DNA from: Clostridium intestinale DSM 6191
GTDB lineage: Bacteria > Bacillota > Clostridia > Clostridiales > Clostridiaceae
Assembly (NCBI RefSeq): GCF_900130055.1
Contig: NZ_FQXU01000017.1
Span: forward strand, 1-64,000
Length of the DNA stretch: 64,000 nt
Direction: 5' to 3'
Under the pieces are notes generated by a model that saw only the letters and a program-made list of their open reading frames with translations, made no database searches and was not told the DNA's origin. Below, in pieces: positions 34,970-43,343 of the stretch. A program made the position numbers and the translations under genes. The first letter of the stretch is position 1. Every line of letters starts with the position of its first letter.

Positions 34970-35258
34970 AAAAAACTCCCGTTCCTAAGAAATTAATTCT
35001 TAGGAACGAGAGTAAAAACTTCGTGTTACCATCCTATTTCATTTATAAGTCACCTTATAAATCTCCTCAAGTACGTCAATTAAGCTTGATTATACTATAT
35101 CACTATAACGGGTGAACCCGTTGCAGCCTTAAATTCTTAAAGAAATCTCGGTGCACTACTCCAAGGCCATTTTCCTTTTAATATCCTTCGCTTCTTCTCA
35201 CCAAATAGAAACTCTCTGTAAAAGTATTTTTAAAAGTACTTTCCTTTTCTTTGCATTT
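34970..35258 (-). promoter_or_regulatory. T-box riboswitch controlling metG
   Basis: Minus-strand leader of about 290 bases. The T-box motif AGGATGGTAACACGA is at 35021-35035. The terminator/antiterminator region follows (stem CTCGTTCCTAAGAA / TTCTTAGGAACGGGAG with U-run, 34971-35014). Stem I begins near the CAGAGAG element, and GGTGAGAAG and AGTAG landmarks are present. A methionine ATG at 35168-35170 sits in the expected specifier region. This is the classical Gram-positive tRNA-sensing attenuator. Confidence 0.88.
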
Positions 35259-35264
35259 AAATAA

Positions 35265-35292
35265 ATTATACACTTAAACATATCATAGTCAA
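35265..35292 (-). promoter_or_regulatory. Promoter of the metG T-box transcript
   Basis: -35 TTGACT (35287-35292), 16 bases, -10 TATAAT (35265-35270), just downstream of the lipoprotein gene and just upstream of the T-box. Confidence 0.65.
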
Positions 35293-35299
35293 TAGTCTA

Positions 35300-35954
35300 T
35301 TAAAATATATCATAAAGTTTCTCTTTATTATTGACTTTATTAACTATAAGTAACTTAAGAGGAGATTTTTTATCACTCCTGTCATGGCCTAAAAAACATA
35401 ATGTGTTATCATCAATTTCGCCATAATAACTTCCAAACTCCATAGGACTATACTTTTCGCTATATTTTCTATAAACATCATAGTCCCCTTCTTTAATACC
35501 TACATATCTATCTTCAAATTCCCTATTATCAACTATATCCAACTTATCTTTTTCAATATTATATAAATATGTATTCTTGTTTTTTATTTCACCCCCACTA
35601 TCAGCAGTGTTAAACATTATAATTTTTGAACCAGTATTATCTACTCCATAAAAAGTGGTCTCTAACCCTTGGATATGATTCATATCTATATCTTTTAGGT
35701 CTAAAGCCCTCGAGATTTCTTGTTTTTCTAAATCATAAACCATAATTCCAACAGCACCACGAAGAATTGCTTTTTCTTTAGAAAAATAAATTAAATCTGT
35801 AAATGAACCTCCGTACTCACCTTTTTTAATCTCCTCTATAATTTCATCCATATTCTTATTAATTTTTGCTGCTTCGTTATTTCTACACCCAGCAAACACA
35901 CTAATAATTATAAAAACAACTGTTAATAAACTAAGCTTTTTTTTTATTCCTCAT
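35300..35954 (-). CDS. Lipoprotein gene with a frameshift in an A9 tract near its start
   Basis: The long open frame (35300-35899) begins without a proper start or signal peptide. An ATG at 35954 with ribosome site AGGTGG reads MRNKKKA and stops because of nine A residues (35937-35945). With eight A residues it would read MRNKKKLSLLTVVFII followed by SVFAGC, a perfect lipoprotein signal peptide with lipobox VFAGC, and run on into the open frame of about 217 residues. The mature part is hydrophilic, no family recognised. Either phase-variable slippage, a recent mutation or a sequencing error. Confidence 0.7.
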
Positions 35955-35986
35955 ATCCCACCTACCCTTTATTAAGAGATTCTTTC

Positions 35987-37126
35987 TCAGTCATGATTTT
36001 CTATATATGAAATTTTCTTATTTTCATACATAAGCATGTCTATATGTTTAAAGAATTCATCTGCTTCCATTTTGGAATTACAACTATAGATATCGTACCC
36101 TATTGAAAAGTTAAGGTTGTATGGTTTTATATTACTTACATTAAAATTCTCAACATTTTTTCTTATTCTATTTACTACCTTATCAAGAGTTTGTCCATTA
36201 TATATGTCAGTTATAATCACAAACTCATCTCCTCCAAATCTTGCTATAAAATCATCTGTATTTAAACTTCTTCTTATAATCTCAACTGAATCTTTTAATG
36301 CCTCATCTCCAATTTTATGTCCAAACCTATCATTTATAGATTTAAATTCATTCAAATCCAATAGTATTGCTGAAAATGATTTGTTTTCAGTTGAATTCCT
36401 AATTCTTTCTCTTATATACTCATCAAGTTGTCTTCTATTATATATTCCAGTTAGGTAATCAGTATTTATTCCCCTATTTTGTATGTTAAAATATATAATT
36501 AATAAAGATAACATCATTCCTACCCAATTTAAGGAGTATCCATAAAAAAGTACTTGGATAGTTGTTCCAATTGCCATTGGAATAAAATAGGCAATCATAG
36601 AAATATACTTACGTTTTTCAATATACTGTTTATGTTTAATTAAATACATTAAGGAATATATAAGAAGCCCATAACAATATGCTACATGTAAAGCAAAATA
36701 AGGACCTCTATGATATATATTATTTGGGTCAACATAAAAAAAGCTTCCAGTAAATAAGCTTATAATGCATATCATTAAATTTAATAGGAAAAATACCATC
36801 AAAACCTTTTGTTTTTCTTTAACCTTAACATCACTAGAAAAAACATGATAACTAGTATAAAGAACACTTAAAGATGGTGGAATGGGTTCTAGCACATAAA
36901 GTAAAAAGTTAAACCCAGTATTCAAAGTTAAATTCATAGATCCTTTAAGTCCATTAAATTTCCAAGCAAAAGCATCTATAATTATCATCCCTATATTGGC
37001 TAAAATCATAGCTTTAAACAATTTATATTGCATTGAAATATTCTCTGAACTGCTTCTTATATTTAAAAATATAAACACTAAAATTATAAGAGATACTGTA
37101 TTAGCATCCAATGTTTTTAAAGTCAC
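35987..37126 (-). CDS. Membrane diguanylate cyclase (GGDEF)
   Basis: Protein of 379 residues. About seven hydrophobic segments fill the first 210 residues, followed by a GGDEF domain (about 215-375) with intact ARFGGDEF and the DLNEFKSINDRFGHKIGDE substrate region. The inhibitory RxxD site is not conserved (NTDD at that position), so product inhibition may be lost. It makes c-di-GMP in response to an unknown signal sensed by the membrane part. Upstream of the frameshifted lipoprotein, 32 bases apart on the same strand. Confidence 0.9.
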   Translation of the reverse strand: MTLKTLDANTVSLIILVFIFLNIRSSSENISMQYKLFKAMILANIGMIIIDAFAWKFNGLKGSMNLTLNTGFNFLLYVLEPIPPSLSVLYTSYHVFSSDVKVKEKQKVLMVFFLLNLMICIISLFTGSFFYVDPNNIYHRGPYFALHVAYCYGLLIYSLMYLIKHKQYIEKRKYISMIAYFIPMAIGTTIQVLFYGYSLNWVGMMLSLLIIYFNIQNRGINTDYLTGIYNRRQLDEYIRERIRNSTENKSFSAILLDLNEFKSINDRFGHKIGDEALKDSVEIIRRSLNTDDFIARFGGDEFVIITDIYNGQTLDKVVNRIRKNVENFNVSNIKPYNLNFSIGYDIYSCNSKMEADEFFKHIDMLMYENKKISYIENHD

Positions 37127-37258
37127 CTTAACCGCCCCATATTAAATAATATTTTAATATTAAATATACCTTGTTTTTACATTAAAATCAATTACATAAG
37201 TTAATTGTATCACAACTACTACTTTTTGGTAATTTTTTTGAATCTTTTTTTATAAAAT

Positions 37259-37299
37259 TTAAACCCCGCGAACTAGTCAACTAGTATACGGGGTTTTTT
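37259..37299 (-). terminator. Terminator after the DUF4180 gene
   Basis: Stem AAACCCCG / CGGGGTTT with inner CTAGT repeats. On the minus strand it directly follows the DUF4180 stop codon; the plus strand also has a T-run. Confidence 0.72.
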
Positions 37300-37305
37300 A
37301 AATAT

Positions 37306-37674
37306 CTATTTAATATCTAAAAGCCAATTTTCTGCTTCAGATTTATCCATAAATACTCCTAATGCCTTACCTTTATTACTTTCTAACATCATTTCTCTAA
37401 ATCTATCATTTACTCTATCCTCATTGTTTAAAACAATAACCATTTTTATACGATAATTTATAAATTTCTGAAGTATCATTCCAGCTAATTTTGTTCTTAA
37501 ATTAAAAAAATCATCTGATAATATTTCCTCATGTAGTAATACGTTATATACATCCGCTTCCCAGCAACTAGATATAATATCTAAGCTGTCTTGTTCAGAT
37601 TTAATTTGCTCGTTAGAAGCTCCATCAAATTCTAAGTATTTTTTATTTAATTTCTCAACTACATTGTATTTCAT
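37306..37674 (-). CDS. DUF4180 protein
   Basis: Protein of 122 residues with the features of DUF4180: central LLHEEILSDDFFNLRTKLAGMILQKFINYRIKMVIV (read in parts) and C-terminal FREMMLESNKGKALGVFMDKSEAENWL. The fold is STAS-like by my recollection, function unknown. Encoded 19 bases downstream of an excisionase-like HTH protein, most likely co-transcribed. Confidence 0.78.
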   Translation of the reverse strand: MKYNVVEKLNKKYLEFDGASNEQIKSEQDSLDIISSCWEADVYNVLLHEEILSDDFFNLRTKLAGMILQKFINYRIKMVIVLNNEDRVNDRFREMMLESNKGKALGVFMDKSEAENWLLDIK

Positions 37675-37693
37675 TTAAATTCTCTCCATCCTT

Positions 37694-38167
37694 TTATGTA
37701 TTTTCAGTAAGAAGTGCTATTGTACTTAACATTTCCTGAGTAAAATCTATACTACCCCATAGAACCACTTTAAGTTTTCTGTCTTCAGTATAATATTTCG
37801 CATTAATTGCAGCTTTTCCAATCTTAGAGTCTCTACTATTTGTAATAGCAACTAATGTATTTGATATTCTCATATATTCATCTGGAGATATGTTATTAAT
37901 ATCAACTACTGTAGATACATTTATATTATGTTCAGAAACTTCACCACTTGAAGTGAATTCAAATTCCTTCTCTTCCTTTTTATCTTCTTTACTAACAGAA
38001 AAATCATTTTTCTCCATGAATGTACTTAAATCATGTCCTGATATTCTCCATTGCTTTCCTACTTTACGAGCTCCGAGTTTTCCCTCATTTATAAACTTTC
38101 TTATAGTTTTATGGTGCATACCTAATAAATCTGCTATTTGGTCAATAGTATAAAACTTTTCTTCCAA
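37694..38167 (-). CDS. Helix-turn-helix (excisionase/MerR-like) DNA-binding protein
   Basis: About 157 residues. An N-terminal AlpA/excisionase-type helix-turn-helix (YTIDQIADLLGMHHKTIRKFINEGKLGARKVGKQWRISGHDL spans about 8-50) is followed by a charged linker and a C-terminal domain ending SIDFTQEMLSTIALL. Likely start is the TTG at 38167, seven bases after AGAAGG; an upstream TTG at 38185 lacks a site. No integrase or prophage gene is nearby, so it is probably a regulator paired with DUF4180. Confidence 0.75.
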   Translation of the reverse strand: MEEKFYTIDQIADLLGMHHKTIRKFINEGKLGARKVGKQWRISGHDLSTFMEKNDFSVSKEDKKEEKEFEFTSSGEVSEHNINVSTVVDINNISPDEYMRISNTLVAITNSRDSKIGKAAINAKYYTEDRKLKVVLWGSIDFTQEMLSTIALLTENT

Positions 38168-38277
38168 CTTAATACCTTCTTTCAAACTTACTCTATATTT
38201 AGATATTAATGATTTTATTGCTATTTGTCAAGTTTTTGTTGTATTTTGTTGCTATTTTTTATCCTTTATACCTAAAA

Positions 38278-38307
38278 TACCATAGTATTTTTTCAAATAC
38301 TATGGTA
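38278..38307 (-). terminator. Terminator of the alpha/beta hydrolase gene
   Basis: Perfect stem TACCATAGTATTT / AAATACTATGGTA with a short T loop, followed by TTTT on the minus strand. Confidence 0.75.
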
Positions 38308-38321
38308 CCTCTTTAACTATT

Positions 38322-39137
38322 TTACTTTTCTATAAATTTAGTAAGTTCTTTATTAAATCTGTCCTTCTCATCATAGAAGACCGCATGTCCACTATATTCA
38401 AATGGTATCAATTTAGAGTTTTTAATAGCTTTCTTTTGTGCTTCTCCTAACTCAAAGAAACAAACCTTATCATGAATTCCATGAAGAATTACAGTTGGAA
38501 CTTTAATTTTCTTAAGGTCAGAAAATAATTCTTCCTCTCCTAACCAAGTTTTTGCAACCATTGCTGTTCCCCATCCTGATGCTTCTAATCCTATGTTAAA
38601 AAACCATTCTGACATTCCTTGACTAATATATTGAAAGAAAAATAAGTCTCCAAATCCCTTTAGCATCTTTGGTCTATCAGTATATGTTCCGTCGATAATA
38701 TTATCTACTACTTCCTTTTTTTGTCCATATGGAAAGTTGTCTCTTTGTATAAGACTTGGTGCAGCTGCTGCAACTAAAGCCAACTTTGATACTCCATATC
38801 CATCATGTCTAGCCATATATCTAACTGCAATAGCTCCCCCAGTTGAATGTCCTAAAAGTGTTATATCCTTTAATTCAAGAGCATCAATTACACAGCGAAC
38901 ATCATCAGCTAAACGATCATAATCATACCCACTCCACGGTCTATCTGAATTACCAAATCCTCTAGTATCTATTCCTATACATCTATATCCCATCTTTGGT
39001 AGTTCATCAAACTGATACTCAAATAACTTAGTGCTTCCTGGCCAACCATGTAAAAACAATATAGTTCTTTTTCCTTCTGGATTAAGGTCCTCTACATATA
39101 TTTTCACATTTTTTTCAACTCTAACGTAGTATCCCAC
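38322..39137 (-). CDS. Alpha/beta hydrolase
   Basis: Serine hydrolase of 271 residues. Oxyanion region LFLHGWPGSTKLF, nucleophile elbow GHSTGG (serine near residue 96), acid in GIHDKV and catalytic histidine in YSGHAVFYDE. Similar proteins are haloperoxidase-like or esterases. Start is GTG at 39137 after GGAGGT. Monocistronic, divergent from cardiolipin synthase. Substrate unknown. Confidence 0.87.
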   Translation of the reverse strand: MGYYVRVEKNVKIYVEDLNPEGKRTILFLHGWPGSTKLFEYQFDELPKMGYRCIGIDTRGFGNSDRPWSGYDYDRLADDVRCVIDALELKDITLLGHSTGGAIAVRYMARHDGYGVSKLALVAAAAPSLIQRDNFPYGQKKEVVDNIIDGTYTDRPKMLKGFGDLFFFQYISQGMSEWFFNIGLEASGWGTAMVAKTWLGEEELFSDLKKIKVPTVILHGIHDKVCFFELGEAQKKAIKNSKLIPFEYSGHAVFYDEKDRFNKELTKFIEK

Positions 39138-39294
39138 TAAAATACCTCCATATATATTTTTTCACTATATTTTATTCATTATCATATAAATAAGTGAGTT
39201 ATTTTTTAGATTTTGGACAACTTGCTAATTATCTATTATAATGTAGAAAATGGTTGAAATATGTTTTGATATGAACACTTGAGGAGGTAACAAA

Positions 39295-40830
39295 GTGAAT
39301 TTTTTAAAGAAACTATTACTTCATAGGATTACTTTTGTATTTGTCTCTATTTTAGTTCAAATTGTTGTCTTGGTATGGGCTGTATTTAAGTTAGATGAAT
39401 ACTTTGTTTATTTTTATGGAATAAGTGTATTCATAAGTATGTTATCCGTATTAGCCATAACCAACAGTAATAGTAATCCAGCTTATAAAATTGCATGGAT
39501 AATTCCTATATTATCTCTTCCTGTTTTGGGCGGTCTATTTTATGTGTTTTTTGGCGGAAGCAAACTAAACAGACGAACAAGAAAAAAAATGAAATACATA
39601 GCTCTTAAATCCTCTGAGGCACTATCCTCAAAGGATAATATCTTAGCTGATATTAAAGACAAAAATCCTATTGCAGGAATACAATCTACATACATAAAAG
39701 ATTACGCTTTTTGTCCACCTTATGATAATACTTATGTTGAATATTTTCCTCTTGGTGAAGATGCCTATAAAGTCCTCATTGAAGAACTAAAAAAGGCAAA
39801 ACATTATATTTTCCTAGAATATTTCATTATAACTGAAGGATTTATGTGGAACAGCATTTTAGATATACTTATAGAAAAAGCTAAAGAGGGAATAGATGTT
39901 AGAGTAATGTATGATGATGTTGGCTGTCTTTTAACTCTTCCAGAAGGGTATGACAAAAAATTAGAGAAGCTTGGGATAAAATGCTCAGTTTTTAACCCTT
40001 TAAAACCTTTTATATCTTTTAGATTAAATAATAGAAATCATAGAAAAATTGCTGTTATTGATGGAATTACAGGTTTTACAGGGGGCTTTAATTTAGCTGA
40101 TGAGTACATAAATGAATATGAAAAATACGGACATTGGAAAGATACTGCTATAATGCTTAAAGGTGATGGAGTCTGGAGTCTTACTGTAATGTTTTTAACT
40201 ATATGGGATTTTCAAAAAGGAATTGATGAAGATTTCAGTAAATTTAAGAACCCTTTAATTTCAGAGCTACTATTCAATAAAAATGAATATGTTCAACCCT
40301 TTACTGATAGCCCTTTAGATGAAGAGCCTGTGGGAGAAATTGTTTATCTTAATTTAATTAACAAAGCAAAAAAATATGTGTACATAACTACCCCTTATTT
40401 AATTATTGGTAATGAAATGGTCACAGCTTTAACTTCTGCTGCAAAAGGAGGAATTGATGTTAGAATAATAACACCCCATATTCCAGATAAAAGAACAGTT
40501 CATGAAGTAAGTAGATCATATTATAAAACCTTAATTAATAGCGGAGTAAAAATATATGAATATCTTCCTGGATTTATTCACTCAAAGTCTTATATTGTTG
40601 ATGATGAATATGCAGTAGTTGGTACTATTAATATGGATTATAGAAGTCTGTATTTGCACTTTGAATGTGGTGTTTGGATGTATAACTGTTTAAGTATTAA
40701 AGATATATATTCAGACTTTATGGAGACATTGGAAAGATGTAAACAAATATCTCTTGAAGAAACAAACAATATAAAATGGTATAGAACAGTTCTTCGTTTG
40801 ATACTTCGTATATTCTCCCCAATTATGTAA
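39295..40830 (+). CDS. cls: Cardiolipin synthase
   Basis: Phospholipase-D-family enzyme of 511 residues with two N-terminal membrane helices (about 11-30 and 36-55). Two HKD motifs: His249-Lys251-Asp256 in NHRKIAVID, and HSKSYIVDD near residue 425. It joins two phosphatidylglycerol molecules to form cardiolipin at the membrane. GTG start after GAGGAGG. Own terminator. Length and motif spacing are normal. Confidence 0.93.
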   Translation: MNFLKKLLLHRITFVFVSILVQIVVLVWAVFKLDEYFVYFYGISVFISMLSVLAITNSNSNPAYKIAWIIPILSLPVLGGLFYVFFGGSKLNRRTRKKMKYIALKSSEALSSKDNILADIKDKNPIAGIQSTYIKDYAFCPPYDNTYVEYFPLGEDAYKVLIEELKKAKHYIFLEYFIITEGFMWNSILDILIEKAKEGIDVRVMYDDVGCLLTLPEGYDKKLEKLGIKCSVFNPLKPFISFRLNNRNHRKIAVIDGITGFTGGFNLADEYINEYEKYGHWKDTAIMLKGDGVWSLTVMFLTIWDFQKGIDEDFSKFKNPLISELLFNKNEYVQPFTDSPLDEEPVGEIVYLNLINKAKKYVYITTPYLIIGNEMVTALTSAAKGGIDVRIITPHIPDKRTVHEVSRSYYKTLINSGVKIYEYLPGFIHSKSYIVDDEYAVVGTINMDYRSLYLHFECGVWMYNCLSIKDIYSDFMETLERCKQISLEETNNIKWYRTVLRLILRIFSPIM

Positions 40831-40833
40831 TAA

Positions 40834-40874
40834 AGGCGGTACAAGAATATTTTTTAATCATTCTTGCACCGCCT
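40834..40874 (+). terminator. Bidirectional terminator after cls
   Basis: Long stem AGGCGGTaCAAGAAT / ATTCTTGcACCGCCT, T-rich on the plus side; shared with the convergent EAL gene. Confidence 0.8.
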
Positions 40875-40905
40875 ATTTTAAGCTTTTTTACAATATATAT
40901 CATAA

Positions 40906-42609
40906 CTATTTAGCTATCCCATCTAAATTAAAGCCTTCCATTTCATGTTCAAATAAAGGCTTACTGTAATAATAACCTTGAATAACATTGCATCCAAGTT
41001 CATTAAGTATATCCAATTGCTTTTTCTCTTCTACTCCCTCTGCTACTATTCTGTATTCAAGGGATTTGCATAAATCAATAATACATTTTACTACAGCCTT
41101 ATACTTGTTAATATGTATGTTATCAATAAAAGACTTGTCTATTTTAAGTGTGTTTATAGGAAGTGCCGTAAGATAAGTTAATGAGGAATATCCTTTCCCA
41201 AAATCATCTACAGCTATTTTAATGCCTCTTTTAATAATCTCATTTAAAATTTCAATTTTATTATTATGAAGATCTATAAGCATTCCTTCTGTAATTTCTA
41301 TCTCGATTGAAGAAGGAGACGTATTATTTTTCTGACATATATCTATAAGTTTATCTATAAAATCTTTATTGAGCTGCATAGGAGATATATTTATAGATAT
41401 ATTCTCGAAGTTATAACCTAACTTATTTAATAAATTTATCTGTTTACATACATTATCAATTACCCACTCACCTATTTCTACAATACTCCCTGATGACTCT
41501 GCTATAGGTATAAACTCATTTGGTGCAACTAACCCAAGCTCCTTACTCTTCCATCGTAATAAAGCCTCAAAACCTGTAGTCTTATTGTTTAAGCTGTTAA
41601 CTTGAGGTTGATACATTATATATAGTTCATCATTATTTATAGCACTTTTTAGTTCTTGCTCTATTAGAAATTTTCTATCATATTTATTTGACATTGATTT
41701 TTCAAAAAATGTTATAAAATTTTTTCCTTTTATTTTGGATTGAGCCAAAGCTAAATCTGAATACCTGTATAACTCTAGCATACTTGTTCCGTCCTTTGGA
41801 AATAAGGATACTCCAAAACTTACACTTATGTATAAATCTTTTTCCTTAATCTTTAAGGGTAACTTTAATTTTTCTACTATTCTCTTACACAACCTATTTA
41901 TATCTTCAACTTCATGGAAGTTTTCTATCAAAATTACAAATTCATCTGCACTCAAACGGTGAACTTTTCCACTACCATAAATAGAATCTGACAATATTTT
42001 AGAAACTTCTTTTAGAACCAAATCTCCATAGCTAGGTCCATATATATCATTTATTAATTTAAAATCATCTATATCCATATAGATAATAGATCCCTTTTCA
42101 TTTTTAAGCTTCCATCTATTTAAATATAATTTAAAATTCTCTTTAAATAATGCTCTATTCGGAAGTTTTGTCAAAGAGTCATAATAATATAGATATTCAA
42201 TATCATCTTTTAATTTTTTCTTATCAGTTATATCTTCTATATACCCTGCTAGTAACTTTATCTTGTTTTCATGGTTTTTAATTAAATCACCTTCTATTAA
42301 AATCCATATCTCTTCACCATTTTCATTTTGAATTTTAAATTCTTTTTTATATAAATCACTAGCTCCATCTATCAATGATTCTAGTTCATTTATAGGGTCC
42401 ATTTTATTTTCTTCCACTTTTATTTTATTAATGAAATCAAATAAACTCCTAGTGTTTTCTAACTTTTTTTGTACTATATTCTCAAGGTTTTTTGAAAAGT
42501 AAAATTTGTCTTTCTCTATATCCCATTCCCATACTGCTATCCGTCCTTTATTTAACCCTTTTAAATATCTTTCTTCGACTTTTTTATAACAAAGTTTCAT
42601 AATCTTCAC
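40906..42609 (-). CDS. PAS-GGDEF-EAL protein, probable c-di-GMP phosphodiesterase
   Basis: Cytosolic protein of 567 residues. PAS-like N-terminus (about 20-135), a GGDEF domain whose active site is degenerate (SADEF in HRLSADEFVI, about 140-305) and a C-terminal EAL domain (about 315-560). The EAL residues are intact: EALLRW, NISP, EITE, DDFGKGYSS, LKIDKSF, AEGVE and QGYYYSKP. It should hydrolyse c-di-GMP, perhaps with GTP binding to the GGDEF part as an activator, as known for similar proteins. Signal unknown. Confidence 0.9.
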   Translation of the reverse strand: MKIMKLCYKKVEERYLKGLNKGRIAVWEWDIEKDKFYFSKNLENIVQKKLENTRSLFDFINKIKVEENKMDPINELESLIDGASDLYKKEFKIQNENGEEIWILIEGDLIKNHENKIKLLAGYIEDITDKKKLKDDIEYLYYYDSLTKLPNRALFKENFKLYLNRWKLKNEKGSIIYMDIDDFKLINDIYGPSYGDLVLKEVSKILSDSIYGSGKVHRLSADEFVILIENFHEVEDINRLCKRIVEKLKLPLKIKEKDLYISVSFGVSLFPKDGTSMLELYRYSDLALAQSKIKGKNFITFFEKSMSNKYDRKFLIEQELKSAINNDELYIMYQPQVNSLNNKTTGFEALLRWKSKELGLVAPNEFIPIAESSGSIVEIGEWVIDNVCKQINLLNKLGYNFENISINISPMQLNKDFIDKLIDICQKNNTSPSSIEIEITEGMLIDLHNNKIEILNEIIKRGIKIAVDDFGKGYSSLTYLTALPINTLKIDKSFIDNIHINKYKAVVKCIIDLCKSLEYRIVAEGVEEKKQLDILNELGCNVIQGYYYSKPLFEHEMEGFNLDGIAK

Positions 42610-42620
42610 TCCACATGAAA

Positions 42621-42782
42621 TTACTCTATTTTACTTTCCTGGAGATAGTCTACTATAAGTTTATCCATCTTTTCGCTTATCTCTTGAAGAATATCTCTAT
42701 CTGATTTATTTAAGAAATTAATATTTATAATTAACTTATTTAAAATCTCCCTCATAACCTCAATTTCTTCCTTTTTCCCCAT
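42621..42782 (-). CDS. Spo0E-like aspartyl-phosphate phosphatase
   Basis: Short ORF of 53 residues (ATG at 42782, TAA at 42621), preceded by GGGGGTGA. The C-terminal half reads LQEISEKMDKLIVDYLQ, close to the Spo0E signature SxxLDxLIxxY, and the upstream helix (IEVMREILNKLIININ) completes the usual helical hairpin. Spo0E-family proteins dephosphorylate Spo0A and delay sporulation. Methionine replaces the usual leucine before the aspartate. It sits 11 bases upstream of the GGDEF-EAL gene, on the same strand, so the two may share control. Confidence 0.7.
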   Translation of the reverse strand: MGKKEEIEVMREILNKLIININFLNKSDRDILQEISEKMDKLIVDYLQESKIE

Positions 42783-42832
42783 GATTCACCCCCAAGAACA
42801 TCCCTTACTATTGCATGTATTTTTTCTTTTAA

Positions 42833-42850
42833 ACAAAATACATATTTTGT
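42833..42850. promoter_or_regulatory. Palindromic site, copy 1
   Basis: ACAAAATA-CA-TATTTTGT, 8-base arms, 51 bases upstream of the Spo0E-like start. An inverted second copy lies 189 bases away. Operator-like; the protein is unknown. Confidence 0.5.
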
Positions 42851-43021
42851 ACATAAACATAAGAACAAAAAATAAATAAAAAGCCAAAAAGCAATAAAAA
42901 AATATATAAATTTGGAAATTAATGAAAAAAATAACCGAAAAACATATAATAAAACTAAAAAAAAATACAAAACTTTATAAATATATAGAGAAATAAGAAG
43001 AATATGGTAAAAAAAAAATAC

Positions 43022-43039
43022 ACAAAATATGTATTTTGT
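43022..43039. promoter_or_regulatory. Palindromic site, copy 2
   Basis: ACAAAATA-TG-TATTTTGT, the exact reverse complement of copy 1 at 42833-42850. Confidence 0.5.
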
Positions 43040-43113
43040 AGATATTTAGTATTTATATACTATTATTATATTTATTGTAATTATTTTTAACAAAAATTTA
43101 ATTTTGACCAAAT

Positions 43114-43144
43114 AAAAAGGAGTAAACTTGCGTTCACTCCTTTT
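43114..43144 (-). terminator. Terminator of the gene at 43150
   Basis: Stem AAAAGGAGT / ACTCCTTTT with U-run on the minus strand. Confidence 0.75.
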
Positions 43145-43149
43145 ATATA

Positions 43150-43338
43150 TTACTCCATTAATTCAACACGAGAATATATTTTGTTCTTCAGTATTCTTTT
43201 GCCTATTCTAGCCTTTTCATCTGTTTTTATATTATTCTTAGCTGAAAATTCTGCTTCCACTTGTTTTATTCCATAAGAAGATTTTTTTTCAGCTATTTCT
43301 TTAATCTTCTTTAGAATATCTATGCGGTCTTTTTCCAT
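43150..43338 (-). CDS. Small basic hypothetical protein
   Basis: About 62 residues, highly charged, lysine-rich (MEKDRIDILKKIKEIAEKK), mostly helical, no membrane segment. Start is the ATG at 43338, eight bases after GAGGAG; the GTG at 43347 is within the ribosome site. It follows the membrane protein at 43344 by five bases, so they form an operon. No family recognised. Confidence 0.65.
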   Translation of the reverse strand: MEKDRIDILKKIKEIAEKKSSYGIKQVEAEFSAKNNIKTDEKARIGKRILKNKIYSRVELME

Positions 43339-43343
43339 ATTAA

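Larger units (their letters stand above)
42783..43113. other. AT-rich spacer containing paired palindromes
   Basis: This stretch of about 330 bases is very AT-rich with several A-runs. The only structure seen is the pair of 18-base palindromic sites at 42833-42850 and 43022-43039. An open frame on the minus strand (42752-42970) is Phe-rich low-complexity and is not considered a gene. Confidence 0.6.

Noticed and set aside
35300-35899. Reading the lipoprotein from the GTG at 35899
   Set aside because: This start lacks a ribosome site and would remove the signal peptide but keep the lipobox cysteine at the very N-terminus; the frameshift explanation fits better.
37694-38167. Prophage or integrative element excisionase
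   Set aside because: No integrase, attachment repeats or phage genes around it; DUF4180 partner suggests a stand-alone regulator.
42752-42970. Open frame on the minus strand rich in Phe and Leu
   Set aside because: Low-complexity translation of AT-rich DNA, overlaps the better-supported Spo0E-like start, and has no motif.
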